Source: Peptostreptococcus faecalis (GTDB lineage Bacteria > Bacillota > Clostridia > Peptostreptococcales > Peptostreptococcaceae). From it: DNA of 64,000 nt. This document shows positions 11,668 to 21,140 of this stretch, piece after piece. The DNA is taken from assembly GCF_900240845.1 (NCBI RefSeq), contig NZ_OERU01000001.1:340305-404304 (forward strand), in the 5' to 3' direction. How positions within the stretch are numbered: position 1 is the first letter of the stretch; every line of letters begins with the position of its first letter. Made by a program: the position numbers and the translations under genes. Below the pieces are notes generated by a model that was not told the DNA's origin, did no database searches, and saw only the letters and a program-made list of their open reading frames with translations.

Positions 11668-12372
11668 TTATTCCTCTGCCACGCTTCCAACAAATACCAT
11701 AGTTAACATTGTAAAAATAAATGCTTGCAATGCACCCGCAAAAAGGTCAAAATACAAGTTCAACGGAAGTGGAATTAAAAACATTCCAACTGGAACTTGC
11801 ATATTTGGTATAAGTGTTGAAAGGTAAGCCAATAACTGCATAAATAGTGACATTATTATAGTTCCACCAAGTATATTACCAAAGGGACGGAAACTTAATG
11901 ATATTGGCCTTGCTATTTCTCCTATTATATTAAGCGGTGCTAATAGTGGAGTTGGCTCAATAAGAGTCTTAAAGTATCCAAGACCTTGGAATTTAACACC
12001 CATTACATACACCATTAAGAATGTAGTTAACCCCCATGCTACAGTAGTATCCAAGTCTGTAGTTGGTGATTTAATACCAAACACTGTTATTAAATTTGAA
12101 CATAAGAAAAATAAAAATATCGTTCCAATATACGAAACTATACCTGGAACCTTATTTACAAACTTATCACCCATTGTTTCCCTAACCATTTTTCTCAAAA
12201 AATCAATGGCGTACTCAAGGAAAAGTTGTCTTTTTGTTGTTGGTATTTTCTTTAAATTTCTAGTAAGTATTAAAGATACAACAATCAGAAATAACATCAC
12301 CAACCACTGAACAATAATTGTTTCACTTATCTTTAAATCTCCAATATACAAAAGATATCTAGATTGATACAA
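11668..12372 (-). CDS. atpB: F-type ATP synthase a subunit
   Basis: Subunit a is the membrane stator that carries the two ion half-channels beside the c-ring. The 234-residue protein has five to six hydrophobic segments. Arg162 in SLSFRPFGNILGGT is the essential arginine that faces the c-ring carboxylate. The C-terminal helix contains FDLFAGALQAFIFTML. Length is close to other bacterial a subunits. It follows atpI by three bases and precedes atpE. Confidence 0.96.
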   Translation of the reverse strand: MYQSRYLLYIGDLKISETIIVQWLVMLFLIVVSLILTRNLKKIPTTKRQLFLEYAIDFLRKMVRETMGDKFVNKVPGIVSYIGTIFLFFLCSNLITVFGIKSPTTDLDTTVAWGLTTFLMVYVMGVKFQGLGYFKTLIEPTPLLAPLNIIGEIARPISLSFRPFGNILGGTIIMSLFMQLLAYLSTLIPNMQVPVGMFLIPLPLNLYFDLFAGALQAFIFTMLTMVFVGSVAEE

Positions 12373-12375
12373 CGT

Positions 12376-12774
12376 CTACTCCTCCTTTCCAAGTTTTTTT
12401 GTTACTTTACTCAGTATTAGCTGCTGAACTCTTATTACAATACTAGTGCTCAACAATCCTACTGCTACAGTATAAATATTTATACTTTTGTTTACTGCCG
12501 CAAATATCAGTATAGCTGCATACATCGCAAATCTAATCCCGTACCCAAATACGGCAGCAAAAACAGCTTTATTTTTCTGCTTTCCCACAATGGATGTGAT
12601 ATCTCGAGCCAACATAAAAAGTGCCAACATTGATATCAAGCTTCCTGCAATGACACCTCCTATGGTCGACAAACTCGCCTTACCAGCTAATGCCAGTAAT
12701 GCAAGTGCTACAATATCGTACACCACTATCCCTAAATATATTTTTTTTAAATCCTTCAAAAGCTCTTTATCCAA
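12376..12774 (-). CDS. atpI: AtpI-like ATP synthase accessory membrane protein
   Basis: This 132-residue protein has four predicted membrane helices and stands directly before atpB, the standard place of atpI. AtpI proteins help assemble the c-ring in Na+-dependent ATP synthases (shown for Acetobacterium and Ilyobacter) and can act with AtpZ in divalent cation transport in Bacillus. Sequence conservation in this family is low, so the call leans on position, size and topology. It lies four bases after atpZ. Confidence 0.82.
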   Translation of the reverse strand: MDKELLKDLKKIYLGIVVYDIVALALLALAGKASLSTIGGVIAGSLISMLALFMLARDITSIVGKQKNKAVFAAVFGYGIRFAMYAAILIFAAVNKSINIYTVAVGLLSTSIVIRVQQLILSKVTKKLGKEE

Positions 12775-12778
12775 AGCC

Positions 12779-13009
12779 TCACTTCCTTTTCCCGATATAT
12801 GATTTTAAGGTCTTGTATATACTTAAAAAAGCACTCAAAATCCCTAAAACTATAAATATTATAGAAAATACAGGAGAAGTTCCTATTTTTTTATCGATAA
12901 ATATACCGACAAATCCGCAACCAAAAATACATATAACCGCTGTCATACCTATTTGAGTTATAAGCGAAAAAGATTTCATTGCATCGACCCATACCTTTTT
13001 ATTTGACAT
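12779..13009 (-). CDS. atpZ: AtpZ-like small membrane protein, first gene of the ATP synthase operon
   Basis: A 76-residue protein with two hydrophobic segments (about residues 15-37 and 44-66) and the GCGFVGIFIDKKIGTSPVFSII pattern, split by a short turn, that is typical of the AtpZ/ATPase gene 1 family. It opens the operon with ribosome site AAGGAGTG. AtpZ acts with AtpI; Mg2+/Ca2+ transport has been proposed for the pair. It is not a core subunit of the enzyme. Confidence 0.85.
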   Translation of the reverse strand: MSNKKVWVDAMKSFSLITQIGMTAVICIFGCGFVGIFIDKKIGTSPVFSIIFIVLGILSAFLSIYKTLKSYIGKRK

Positions 13010-13355
13010 AGTTCACTCCTTATTTAAATTCTTTTTCTTTAAAGTTATTGCTCGAAACTTCCACTATGGTATATTTTACCATTTTAAAATAACTTATTCC
13101 ACTAAATAATTAAATTTGAGCAAGGTATATATTTCTAAATATAAACTGTTTTTTTAAATATTTTCATTATATTTTTTATTATTTAGTCAGTTTTTTCTAT
13201 TTTTTTAATGTTTTTTCTTTTTTTTATTAATGTATATATATTTTATTTTTTTGTTATTTTTTTGCACTATAACTATTTTTTTTCTTACTAAGCACATTTT
13301 TGCCTTTAAAACGTTTGCATAAATAATCTTTTATTTTTTTTAATAAAGACAAACA
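13010..13355. other. AT-rich leader region upstream of the ATP synthase operon, no gene
   Basis: No supportable reading frame or RNA gene was found. Between about 13150 and 13350 the plus strand is mostly T-runs, so the minus strand carries dense A-tracts of the kind that bend DNA. A small palindrome GGTATATTTTACC lies at about 13068-13080 and includes a TAAAAT that could serve as -10 for the operon on the minus strand, without a clear -35. The operon promoter must be in this stretch. Confidence 0.5.
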
Positions 13356-13388
13356 TTGAGATTGATATAAATGCTACATCAATCTCAA
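13356..13388 (-). terminator. Probable terminator after upp
   Basis: An 11-bp perfect stem (TTGAGATTGAT at 13356-13366 with its complement at 13378-13388) lies six bases after the upp stop. The T-run that follows on the minus strand is short and interrupted, so termination may be partial. Confidence 0.6.
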
Positions 13389-13393
13389 AAAGC

Positions 13394-14023
13394 TTACTTA
13401 GTTCCAAACAATCTATCTCCTGCGTCACCAAGACCAGGCACTATATAATTATGATCATCCAAACCTTCATCAATCGATGCAATATACATATCAACATCAG
13501 GATGTAATTTTTGAATGTACTCAACTCCTTCAGGTGAAGCAACTAAATTTACCATTTTAATGTCAGTCGCACCTCTTTTTTTCAATATTTCTATAGCAGC
13601 AGCTGCCGATCCACCTGTTGCCAGCATTGGATCTAATACAAATATTGTTCTCTTCTCTAAATCTTCAGGCAACTTAGAGTAGTATTCAAATGGCTCTGAT
13701 GTTTCCGGGTCTCTATAAAGACCTATATGCCCTACTCTAGCAGAAGGTATAATATTTGTAAATGCTTCAACCATTCCCACTCCTGCTCTTAGAATTGGAA
13801 TAAGCGCTAATTTCTTTCCAGATAGAACTTCTGCTTTCATCTTTTTTAACGGTGTTTCGATTTCAATTTCACATAAATCAAGATCTTTAGTAGCCTCATA
13901 ACACATCAACATCGTAATTTCAGTCAATAATTCTCTGAAATCTTTCGAACTAGTGTCCTTCATTCTCATCAGTGTTAATTTATGCTCTATTAGAGGATGT
14001 TTAATAACTGCCACATTACTCAT
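13394..14023 (-). CDS. upp: Uracil phosphoribosyltransferase
   Basis: Upp salvages uracil by joining it to PRPP to give UMP. The 209-residue protein starts [16 protein letters not shown] and contains the PRPP-binding loop [17 protein letters not shown] and the C-terminal uracil-binding region [16 protein letters not shown], both classic. The open frame extends upstream to 14071, but the ribosome site GGGAGAAG lies just before the ATG at 14023, which also matches the usual N-terminus. It follows rpiB on the same strand and is closed by a hairpin. Confidence 0.97.
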   Translation of the reverse strand: MSNVAVIKHPLIEHKLTLMRMKDTSSKDFRELLTEITMLMCYEATKDLDLCEIEIETPLKKMKAEVLSGKKLALIPILRAGVGMVEAFTNIIPSARVGHIGLYRDPETSEPFEYYSKLPEDLEKRTIFVLDPMLATGGSAAAAIEILKKRGATDIKMVNLVASPEGVEYIQKLHPDVDMYIASIDEGLDDHNYIVPGLGDAGDRLFGTK

Positions 14024-14127
14024 AAATCTTCTCCCTATATATTTTTTATTTTTTTGCTTAAGCGTATTCATATGTATAGCATATAATTATATACTATACC
14101 CCGTAATTCACTATAATATACTTTTTT

Positions 14128-14565
14128 TTATTTTTCTAATGCAGATATTTTATCTACTCTTTTCTGATGTCTTCCACCTTCAAAAGAAGAATTCAAATAA
14201 GCATCTACTATATCTATTCCAAGACCAATACCCGTTACTCTTTCTCCAAGAGCAATCATATTTGCATCGTTGTGTGCCTTAGTCATTCTAGCAGAAAAAG
14301 TATCTCCCAAAGTAGCACATCTTATACCCTTAACTTTATTTGCTGCTATTCCAATTCCAATACCTGTTCCACAAACTAATATTCCACATTCAGTTTCTCC
14401 ACTAGCCACGCTTTTTGCAGCTTTTTCAGCGTAGTCCGGATAATCCACAGACTCATTTGAATTTGTTCCAAAATCAATTACTTCGTAATTATTTTTTTCA
14501 AGGTATTTTTTAATTTCATTTTTTAAATTTAGACCACCATGGTCACATGCTAATGCTATTTTCAT
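14128..14565 (-). CDS. rpiB: Ribose 5-phosphate isomerase B
   Basis: RpiB interconverts ribose 5-phosphate and ribulose 5-phosphate in the non-oxidative pentose phosphate pathway. The 145-residue protein shows the substrate-binding CDHGG (residues 7-11), Cys65 in LVCGTGIGIGIAANK, which is the catalytic base of the RpiB type, and the conserved KAHNDANMIALGERV. Its product feeds PRPP synthesis, in line with upp just downstream. The upstream Sua5-family gene ends 12 bases before its start. Confidence 0.96.
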   Translation of the reverse strand: MKIALACDHGGLNLKNEIKKYLEKNNYEVIDFGTNSNESVDYPDYAEKAAKSVASGETECGILVCGTGIGIGIAANKVKGIRCATLGDTFSARMTKAHNDANMIALGERVTGIGLGIDIVDAYLNSSFEGGRHQKRVDKISALEK

Positions 14566-14577
14566 AATTTCCTCCAG

Positions 14578-15618
14578 TTATAATTTTATTATTTTATACC
14601 CAGCTGATTTTTTCAGCCTATTCATTATAGTAATACCTAAGTCCTTCTCTTCATAACTTTCGGCATATGCTATATCAATTCCTTTATTATCCAATTCTAT
14701 TAAACAATCAAAAAGGTTCTTTGCTACATCTTCGTAAGTTTCTCCTAGCGTAAATGTTTGAGCGTTGTACATGGCTTTATTTTTATTTAGACACAACACT
14801 CCTGTTTTTAATCCCTTTTCTTTGTTTTCATCGTTTAGCTCGTTAATTTTTTTTGCAACTTCTTTTTGATCGCCTTCAACTATAAATACTTCCGCTTTCG
14901 GAGAGTAGTGAGTGTATTTCATACCCGGAGCTTTCGCTTTTTGATTATCATCTTTATTCATAATAGATGGATCAATCTTCACCTCTCCCAACACCTCAGA
15001 CAGCATTTCTAGTGTTATGCTTCCCGGTCTAAGAATTACCACTTCTCCTCCAGATAAATCTATTATCGTAGATTCCACACCAAAGTTACAAGCCCCACCA
15101 AGAAGTATTCCATCAACTCTGCCATTCATATCTTTTAATATGTGTTCTGGCTTAGTTGGTGACGGTTTTCCGGACAAATTTGCAGAAGGCGCTGCAATTG
15201 GTACTCCAGAAGCTTTTATCAAAGACCTTGCTACCTTATCTGAAGGCATCCTAATAGCTACAGTATCCAATCCGCCACTGGTTACATTAGGTATTGACCT
15301 TTTCTTTTTAAATACAATAGTGAGTGGCCCTGGCCAAAATTTTTCCATCAGAAGCTTTGCTCTACCATCTACTTCCTCTACCAAGTCATGTATATCATCT
15401 ACTTCTGCAATATGTACCAATAATGGATTATCACTTGGTCTTCCCTTAGCTACATATATTTTTTTTGCAGCAGATTCATCTAAAGCATTCGCTCCTATAC
15501 CGTATACCGTTTCAGTTGGAAATATAACTGTCTTTCCTTCTTTTAACATTTTTCCAAAAATATCAATTATTTTGTAATCAATATTTTCAGAGTCAATATT
15601 CATTATAATCGTTTCCAT
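14578..15618 (-). CDS. ywlC: Threonylcarbamoyl-AMP synthase (Sua5/YwlC type)
   Basis: Makes threonylcarbamoyl-AMP from threonine, bicarbonate and ATP, the first step of the t6A37 modification of tRNAs reading ANN codons. The 346-residue protein has the YrdC domain (about residues 15-205; GKTVIFPTETVYGIG, KGRPSDNPLLVHI, SGVPIAAPSANLSGKPSPT) joined to a C-terminal Sua5 domain (about 230-340, opening with APGMKYTHYSPKA). That two-domain layout separates it from the short TsaC. It follows the prfA region in many Firmicutes, as here, and lies just upstream of rpiB. Confidence 0.95.
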   Translation of the reverse strand: METIIMNIDSENIDYKIIDIFGKMLKEGKTVIFPTETVYGIGANALDESAAKKIYVAKGRPSDNPLLVHIAEVDDIHDLVEEVDGRAKLLMEKFWPGPLTIVFKKKRSIPNVTSGGLDTVAIRMPSDKVARSLIKASGVPIAAPSANLSGKPSPTKPEHILKDMNGRVDGILLGGACNFGVESTIIDLSGGEVVILRPGSITLEMLSEVLGEVKIDPSIMNKDDNQKAKAPGMKYTHYSPKAEVFIVEGDQKEVAKKINELNDENKEKGLKTGVLCLNKNKAMYNAQTFTLGETYEDVAKNLFDCLIELDNKGIDIAYAESYEEKDLGITIMNRLKKSAGYKIIKL

Positions 15619-15665
15619 TGATTATCGACCTTCCATTTTTATTAATTTCCGTTTTTACAAAAAAT

Positions 15666-15696
15666 AAAGAGACTTCGGATCAACCAAAGCCTCTTT
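15666..15696 (-). terminator. Rho-independent terminator after prfA
   Basis: A 13-bp stem with two G-T pairs (15666-15678 with 15684-15696, five-base loop) is followed on the minus strand by a T-run. It separates the prmC-prfA unit from the Sua5-rpiB-upp unit. The rest of the 200-bp gap shows nothing else. Confidence 0.85.
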
Positions 15697-15819
15697 ATGG
15701 CGTATCCATTTCACACTATCTTGAGATTTACTGTATACACACCTAATTTATAAGATCAACTAACTTCTATCAAAAATACACCTTATTACATAATTACATA
15801 ATAAAATATGTTTATTTTT

Positions 15820-16890
15820 TTATTGTTCTACAGAAGACATCTTTTCAGTCTGATCAACTGTTATTAAAGCATCTATCATTTCGTCTAAATCTCCATCGAT
15901 AAATGAATCCAACTTATAAAGCGTCAAGTTTATTCTATGATCACTTACTCTACCTTGAGGGAAATTATATGTTCTAATTCTCTCAGATCTATCACCCGTT
16001 CCTACTTGGCTTTTTCTTTCTGCAGCAATATCTTTTTGCTGATCTGCTAAAGCCTTGTCATATAATCTTGCCTTTAAAATCTTCATAGCTTTTTCTTTAT
16101 TCTTTAGCTGAGATTTTTCATCCTGACAAGATACCACTTCACCAGTAGGTATGTGTGTAAGTCTAACCGCAGAGTCTGTAGTATTAACACTCTGTCCTCC
16201 ATTACCCGAAGATCTAAACACGTCTACTCTTATGTCATCTGGATTTACATCTATTTCTACATCCTCAACTTCTGGAAGTACCGCTACGGTTGCAGTAGAA
16301 GTATGAACTCTACCACCTGATTCTGTAGTAGGTATTCTTTGAACTCTATGAACACCTGATTCATATTTTAGTCTGGAATATGCTCCCTTACCCTTTATCA
16401 TAAAAGAAACTTCTTTGTATCCTCCAACTCCTGTCTCATTTGAGCCTAAAAGAGCCGTTTTCCATCCATTTCTTTCCGCATACCTACAATACATCCTAAA
16501 TAAATCACCTGCAAACAATGCAGCTTCATCGCCACCTGCTCCACCTCTGATTTCAACTATTACGTTCTTTTCATCATTAGGATCTTTTGGAACTAGCAAT
16601 ACCTTTAAGTCCTGTTCTATTATCGCGATACTTTTTTCAGCCTCTGATAATTCCATCTTCGCTAATTCTCTTAAATCTTCATCACTTTCTTCTTCCAATA
16701 TTTGTTTTGATTCAGATATTATTTCATCGGCCATTCTATATTCTCTATACTTCATGACAATTGGTTCTAATTCTGATGTTTCCTTCATTAGTTTTTGCCA
16801 TGTAGGTTGGTCGCTTATAATATCTGGATTTGCTACTTTTTCACTAAGTTCTTTATATTTATCTTCTAAAACTCTAAGCTTATTTAGCAT
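15820..16890 (-). CDS. prfA: Peptide chain release factor 1
   Basis: RF1 reads UAA and UAG and triggers release of the finished peptide. The 356-residue protein has the GGQ motif (residues 231-233) in [17 protein letters not shown], whose Gln is methylated by PrmC, and the codon-reading PxT-type loop PTT (187-189) in [16 protein letters not shown]. Both mark RF1 and not RF2. prmC lies upstream on the same strand in a gap of about 130 bases (order prmC then prfA in transcription), so the enzyme and its target are close together. Confidence 0.98.
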   Translation of the reverse strand: MLNKLRVLEDKYKELSEKVANPDIISDQPTWQKLMKETSELEPIVMKYREYRMADEIISESKQILEEESDEDLRELAKMELSEAEKSIAIIEQDLKVLLVPKDPNDEKNVIVEIRGGAGGDEAALFAGDLFRMYCRYAERNGWKTALLGSNETGVGGYKEVSFMIKGKGAYSRLKYESGVHRVQRIPTTESGGRVHTSTATVAVLPEVEDVEIDVNPDDIRVDVFRSSGNGGQSVNTTDSAVRLTHIPTGEVVSCQDEKSQLKNKEKAMKILKARLYDKALADQQKDIAAERKSQVGTGDRSERIRTYNFPQGRVSDHRINLTLYKLDSFIDGDLDEMIDALITVDQTEKMSSVEQ

Positions 16891-17021
16891 TAAAATCCAC
16901 CTTTCTGTTTTTTATACACTCTTTAACAATTCAATTAAATTCCATCTATATTTTTAATATATGCCAATCATAAATTATACCATATTTAGCTAATTTTCTC
17001 AATAGAATTGAAATTAAATAG

Positions 17022-17906
17022 CTAGCTTTTTTGAGCTGCTACCAATCTATCAATTCCTTGAATATCTTTATCTTTACATATGTTTTTATACCCGCATTCT
17101 TTCAATTTCAAGCTTATTTCATCCGCTTGATCATGACCTGATTCAAGTATTATAATTCCATCTTCACTCAAAAAGTCTCTTGAATCCTCTATTATCCTGT
17201 TGTAGATATCCATGCCACTTTTACCTCCACTGAGAGCTAGATGAGGCTCATATTCCTTAACATCATCTTGAAGCATTGGAATTACGTCCTCTTTTATGTA
17301 CGGCGGATTTGAAACAATTATATCCACCTTTCCCTTGAGCGAAATCAATTTTTCTGATTTAAATAAATCTGACTCTATAATCTCTATATTTTTTACGCCT
17401 AGATTTTTAGAGTTTTTCTCAATTACCTCTATTGCTCCTGGTGATATATCGACAGCGATGAAATTTGTGTTTATTTTTTTATCATCTACCATCTTAGATA
17501 TGCTAAGTGCTATTGCTCCCGATCCAGAACACATATCGATTACTGTCAACGATTTTTTTTCCGTCGATTTATTTTTTAATGTATCTATTGCATACTCAAC
17601 TATCAGCTCTGTATCTGGTCTTGGTATAAGCACATTTTCATCAACATAAAATTCAAATCCCATAAATTCTTTTTTATTTAAAATGTATGCAATTGGCATT
17701 TTTTGCCTTCTTTTTTCAAACAGCTCTAAAAAGCTATTTATTTGATTATCATCTAATTCTAAATCATAATTCATCATTAATTTTATTCTATCATCATACC
17801 CCAAAACCTTGCATAATAGGATTTCTACATCCAGTCTAGGAGTTTCACTTATTCCTTCTAATTTATCTGAATACGCAATAATTATATCTTTTATTAAGGT
17901 TGCCAT
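17022..17906 (-). CDS. prmC: Release factor glutamine methyltransferase
   Basis: PrmC methylates the glutamine of the GGQ motif in release factors, using S-adenosylmethionine. The 294-residue protein has an N-terminal helical domain that docks the release factor (about 1-85), the AdoMet loop VIDMCSGSGAIALS, and the NPPY motif in DIIVSNPPYIKED that holds the glutamine amide. It stands next to its substrate gene prfA, as usual in bacteria. It diverges from azlCD across about 130 bases. Confidence 0.96.
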   Translation of the reverse strand: MATLIKDIIIAYSDKLEGISETPRLDVEILLCKVLGYDDRIKLMMNYDLELDDNQINSFLELFEKRRQKMPIAYILNKKEFMGFEFYVDENVLIPRPDTELIVEYAIDTLKNKSTEKKSLTVIDMCSGSGAIALSISKMVDDKKINTNFIAVDISPGAIEVIEKNSKNLGVKNIEIIESDLFKSEKLISLKGKVDIIVSNPPYIKEDVIPMLQDDVKEYEPHLALSGGKSGMDIYNRIIEDSRDFLSEDGIIILESGHDQADEISLKLKECGYKNICKDKDIQGIDRLVAAQKS

Positions 17907-17963
17907 AGTTAAAATTCTCCTTTTTTACTAAAGTTTATTATATCACATCTTGCACTCCTTACA

Positions 17964-17992
17964 TTGTTAATTTTTTTTTGAAATGCTATAAT
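17964..17992 (+). promoter_or_regulatory. azlCD promoter
   Basis: A -35 TTGTTA (17964-17969), a 17-bp spacer and an extended -10 TGCTATAAT (17984-17992) form a strong sigma-A promoter. The transcript should start near 17999, about 35 bases before azlC. Confidence 0.7.
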
Positions 17993-18033
17993 ATAAGATG
18001 TTTTATATTAATAAATAAATGGAGAAATTTATT

Positions 18034-18747
18034 ATGAGTAAAAAGAAAATAAAAAAAATTATAATTAACTCCCTTCCTATAGCTTTGGGATATATATCTT
18101 TGGGTTTTATGGGAGGAGCAATGATTCAAAAAAGTGGATTTAATTTGATAGAAATAATGTTGTTTTCCGTTCTAGTTTTTTCTGGGAGTGCTGTATTTAT
18201 AGCTGCTAATGTGCTTCAAGCTGGTATATATCCGCAAGTTGCGATTACTCTAACAGCTACTATAATCATTATGAACTTAAGAAATATATTATATAGTTCT
18301 TCCTTAGCTTGCGAAAATTTACCTCTAAAGGGTTGGAAAAGGGTTCTTTTTTCTCAATTTGTAGCAGACGAAACTTTTGCACTAAATAAAATTATGTTGC
18401 ATAAAGATCCTGAATGGGACTCTGATTGTGCCTTATATATTAATATTTTAGGTGGAATATACGGTCTAATTGGAAATGCTCTCGGTGGATATTTTGGTGA
18501 AATAATAGATATTCCGCTTGATTTAGGTTTTTTTATGATGTCTAGTATGTTCGTAATACTATTGGTACTGCAAATCAATAATAAATTAGACGTTTTTATG
18601 ATTGCAATTTCAGCTATTATATCATATTTGATTCTAAGCATCTACCAAGGTGGTCTAGATTTAATAATTATAGCTTTAATTGTAACTACAATAGGATATT
18701 TCTTAGATAAATCAAATGAGAAAAGGATGGTAAGTAAAAATGAGTGA
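18034..18747 (+). CDS. azlC: AzlC-type branched-chain amino acid exporter, large subunit
   Basis: AzlC forms, with AzlD, an exporter for branched-chain amino acids and analogues such as 4-azaleucine. The protein has 237 residues and about six to seven membrane segments, with the family motif SLPIALGYISLGFMGG near the N-terminus and the conserved polar stretch QFVADETFAL. The frame is open from 18019, but GGAG at 18021-18024 lies nine bases before the ATG at 18034, which is therefore the start. It overlaps azlD by eight bases, the usual coupled arrangement. The specific substrate is inferred from the family. Confidence 0.92.
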   Translation: MSKKKIKKIIINSLPIALGYISLGFMGGAMIQKSGFNLIEIMLFSVLVFSGSAVFIAANVLQAGIYPQVAITLTATIIIMNLRNILYSSSLACENLPLKGWKRVLFSQFVADETFALNKIMLHKDPEWDSDCALYINILGGIYGLIGNALGGYFGEIIDIPLDLGFFMMSSMFVILLVLQINNKLDVFMIAISAIISYLILSIYQGGLDLIIIALIVTTIGYFLDKSNEKRMVSKNE

Positions 18748-19063
18748 TAGCATATTAAAATTTGGAATTATTTTTACATCTTTTATATTTATGTTTCTTA
18801 TGAGATATTTACCATTTGCTATTTTAGGCAATAAAAGTACATCTCGTGAATTTGATCGTTTTATTAAATACATCCCCACAGGAGTATTTACAGCACTGAT
18901 TGTAAAAGATGTTTTTTTCAAAGATGGAAAAATATTTCTTTCTCCTGAAAATATAAAACTATTACCTCTTTTAGCTGTAATTTTAATTTCTCTGAAATTT
19001 AAAAATATCGGTCTCTCTGTAATATCCGGAGGAATAATAATCTATATTTTTATGATGATATAA
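18740..19063 (+). CDS. azlD: AzlD-type branched-chain amino acid exporter, small subunit
   Basis: A 107-residue membrane protein with about four hydrophobic segments. It contains the family stretch MRYLPFAIL followed by FDRFIKYIPTGVFTALIVKD. It is the small partner of AzlC; both are needed for export. Its start lies inside the 3' end of azlC, so translation is coupled. The terminator at 19079-19109 ends the unit. Confidence 0.92.
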   Translation: MSDSILKFGIIFTSFIFMFLMRYLPFAILGNKSTSREFDRFIKYIPTGVFTALIVKDVFFKDGKIFLSPENIKLLPLLAVILISLKFKNIGLSVISGGIIIYIFMMI

Positions 19064-19078
19064 TTTTTTATTTTGTAC

Positions 19079-19109
19079 AAAAAAAGACTCTTTAAAAGAG
19101 TCTTTTTTA
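19079..19109. terminator. Terminator after azlD, usable on both strands
   Basis: A 14-bp stem of A-run, GACTCTT and its complement, with a three-base loop, flanked by A-run on the left and T-run on the right. It lies 15 bases after the azlD stop. Confidence 0.88.
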
Positions 19110-19167
19110 TTGTCTTTATTAATATTTTAAAAATACGATATAAATTTGTTCTTTTGACTTAAACAAA

Positions 19168-19192
19168 AAAGGGCAGCACAAAGCTGCCTTTT
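19168..19192 (-). terminator. Rho-independent terminator after rpmE
   Basis: A GC-rich 10-bp stem (AAAGGGCAGC paired with GCTGCCTTTT, one G-T pair, five-base loop) followed on the minus strand by TTTTTTGTTT. Confidence 0.9.
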
Positions 19193-19243
19193 AATCATCA
19201 GTTAACCTGTAAATTAAACTCTAAATGTTTATTTACAAAAGTC

Positions 19244-19444
19244 CTACTCCATGTTGAATCTCTTCTTGAACTTATCGATTCTTCCACCCTTTTCAACATT
19301 CTTCTGCTTACCAGTATAGAATGGATGGCACTCAGAACAAATTTCAACTTTAATTTCGTCCTTTGTCGAACCTGCCATAAAAGTATTTCCACATGCACAA
19401 CGAACTTCAACTTCATTGTAGTTTGGCTGTATATCCTTCTTCAT
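19244..19444 (-). CDS. rpmE: Ribosomal protein bL31, zinc-binding form
   Basis: bL31 bridges the two ribosomal subunits. The 66-residue protein keeps all four zinc ligands, Cys16 and Cys18 (CAC) and Cys36 and Cys39 (CSEC), so it is the zinc-containing paralogue and not the zinc-free one used in zinc starvation. The ATG at 19444 has an AAGGAG site. It follows rho at about 108 bases, the common rho-rpmE order in Firmicutes. A strong terminator closes it. Confidence 0.97.
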   Translation of the reverse strand: MKKDIQPNYNEVEVRCACGNTFMAGSTKDEIKVEICSECHPFYTGKQKNVEKGGRIDKFKKRFNME

Positions 19445-19552
19445 AGCTATATAACTCCTTTCATCGTAAAATAATGAATTTATTCCATCCTTGTAATTTC
19501 AACTTCCTTATTATATCATAAGAAAAATTCTAATTCAATGATTTTATAAATT

Positions 19553-21013
19553 CTAATTAAAATTTATTTTTTTTGTTAAATCAATAAACTCTTTATTGCT
19601 TTTTATTTTTTTTAATTCTTCAATTATTCTATCTACAAAAATTTGAGAACTTTCATCTCCAAATGCTCGCCTCAACTTATATACAACTTCCATCTCTTCA
19701 CTAGTCAACAATAAGTCTTCTCTTCTAGTACCCGATTTATATATATCTATAGCTGGGAATATTCTTTTTTCTGCGAGAGTTCTGTCTAGATGAAGCTCCA
19801 TATTACCTGTACCCTTAAATTCCTCAAATATAACATCATCCATTCTAGACCCTGTATCTACAAGTGCTGTCCCCAAAATTGTCAATGATCCACCGCCTCT
19901 AATATTTCTTGCAGCTCCAAAAAACTTTTTAGGTCCATGAAGAGCACCAGGATCCAACCCACCAGACAAGGTTCTTCCTGTAGGATTAATAGTAAGATTG
20001 TATGCTCTTGCTAGTCTTGTAATACTATCTAAAAGTATTATTACATCTTTTCCATGCTCAACTAACCTCTGAGCTCTATTCAGCACCATTTCTGCTACTT
20101 TCACATGATGAGACGCAGCTTGATCGAAAGTTGAATATATTACTTCGCCATTAATAGACTCTTTCATATCAGTCACTTCTTCCGGTCTTTCATCTATTAA
20201 CAGTACTATTAAAGTCATCTCTGGATAATTTTGAGATATGCTATTTGCCACTTTTTTTAGCAAAACAGTCTTACCTACTTTTGGAGGCGCAACAATAAGT
20301 CCTCTTTGACCTTTTCCTATAGGTGAGAATAAATCTATAATCCTAGTTGAAAGAGGTTCATTTCCAGTCTCTAATTTCAATTTTTCATTTGGATAAATAG
20401 CTGTCAATTGTTCAAAAGGAACTCTGTTTCTTGCAGTTGATGGATCTTCATCATTTACTTTGTTGATGTACATAAGTCCTTTAAATCGCTCATTTGAGTT
20501 TTCCGGCTTTGTAAGTCCTGCAACTAGGTCGCCGGTCTTCATTCCAAATTTTCTAATTTGATTGGGAGATACGTAAATGTCATTTTCTGTAGACAAATAG
20601 TTGCTTCCTCTCAAAAATCCAAATCCATCTGGCAATATTTCCAACACTCCTTGAACTTTATTCTTTTCGTCATTGGATAAATTACCTACATATGATTCTG
20701 TTTTTTCAGTGCTATTCGAGTTTAAAGAGGTTCTTCCTTCATGTCTAGAATTCATTTTTCTTGCTTCTTGTTGTTCACTTTTTTCATTTGAATTTTTTTC
20801 TTCAAAATTTTTAGAACTATACTCATCTAAATTCCGTTTTTCTTTCATTTCCTTTAAGTCAATTTTTTCTGAATTCATTTTCTCCACTATTAAGTCTATT
20901 AATTCACCCTTTTTATATTTAGTTACTGATTTAATACCTAATTCTTTTGATATTATTCTAAGTTCAACTATACTTTCTTTTTTTAATTCTTCACTATTAT
21001 TGATACCTGCCAT
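19553..21013 (-). CDS. rho: Transcription termination factor Rho
   Basis: Rho is a ring ATPase that moves along RNA and ends transcription. The 486-residue protein has an N-terminal Rho_N helix-extension-helix domain (about 5-50), a low-complexity charged linker (about 51-116, rich in Lys, Glu, Asn, Ser), the RNA-binding cold-shock domain (about 118-190, [15 protein letters not shown]) and the ATPase core with Walker A APPKVGKT (242-249) and the Q/R-loop regions. The linker is longer than in E. coli; such inserts occur in many Firmicutes and Actinobacteria and often bind RNA. A 36-residue membrane-protein gene (21029-21139) lies just upstream. Confidence 0.97.
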   Translation of the reverse strand: MAGINNSEELKKESIVELRIISKELGIKSVTKYKKGELIDLIVEKMNSEKIDLKEMKEKRNLDEYSSKNFEEKNSNEKSEQQEARKMNSRHEGRTSLNSNSTEKTESYVGNLSNDEKNKVQGVLEILPDGFGFLRGSNYLSTENDIYVSPNQIRKFGMKTGDLVAGLTKPENSNERFKGLMYINKVNDEDPSTARNRVPFEQLTAIYPNEKLKLETGNEPLSTRIIDLFSPIGKGQRGLIVAPPKVGKTVLLKKVANSISQNYPEMTLIVLLIDERPEEVTDMKESINGEVIYSTFDQAASHHVKVAEMVLNRAQRLVEHGKDVIILLDSITRLARAYNLTINPTGRTLSGGLDPGALHGPKKFFGAARNIRGGGSLTILGTALVDTGSRMDDVIFEEFKGTGNMELHLDRTLAEKRIFPAIDIYKSGTRREDLLLTSEEMEVVYKLRRAFGDESSQIFVDRIIEELKKIKSNKEFIDLTKKINFN

Positions 21014-21028
21014 AGCAACCTCCGGGCA

Positions 21029-21139
21029 TTAATTATTAAACAGTATGCTGATTGTAAATGCAACACTTGATATTGCAAACATCAGTGCGATTGAAATAGC
21101 AACTATTTTTTGCATGTATTTCTTTTTATTTTTTGACAT
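21029..21139 (-). CDS. 36-residue single-pass membrane protein
   Basis: A short frame starts with ATG at 21139 behind a GGAGAAATAAG ribosome site and ends with TAA at 21029-21031. The product opens MSKNKKKYMQKIVAIS, then one hydrophobic helix, then ends ISILFNN. A positive N-terminus followed by one membrane span is the pattern of DUF4044-like and Prli42-like microproteins of Firmicutes; the KKKYMQKIVA start is reminiscent of both, but the sequence is too short to decide. It sits between galU and rho, two and 16 bases from its neighbours, so it is probably cotranscribed with them. Good spacing and ribosome site argue that it is real. Confidence 0.7.
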   Translation of the reverse strand: MSKNKKKYMQKIVAISIALMFAISSVAFTISILFNN

Positions 21140-21140
21140 C

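Noticed and set aside
15017..15577. 186-codon plus-strand frame
   Set aside because: Antisense to the Sua5-family gene; no ribosome site or motif.
16415..16957. 180-codon plus-strand frame
   Set aside because: Antisense to prfA and not supported by a ribosome site.
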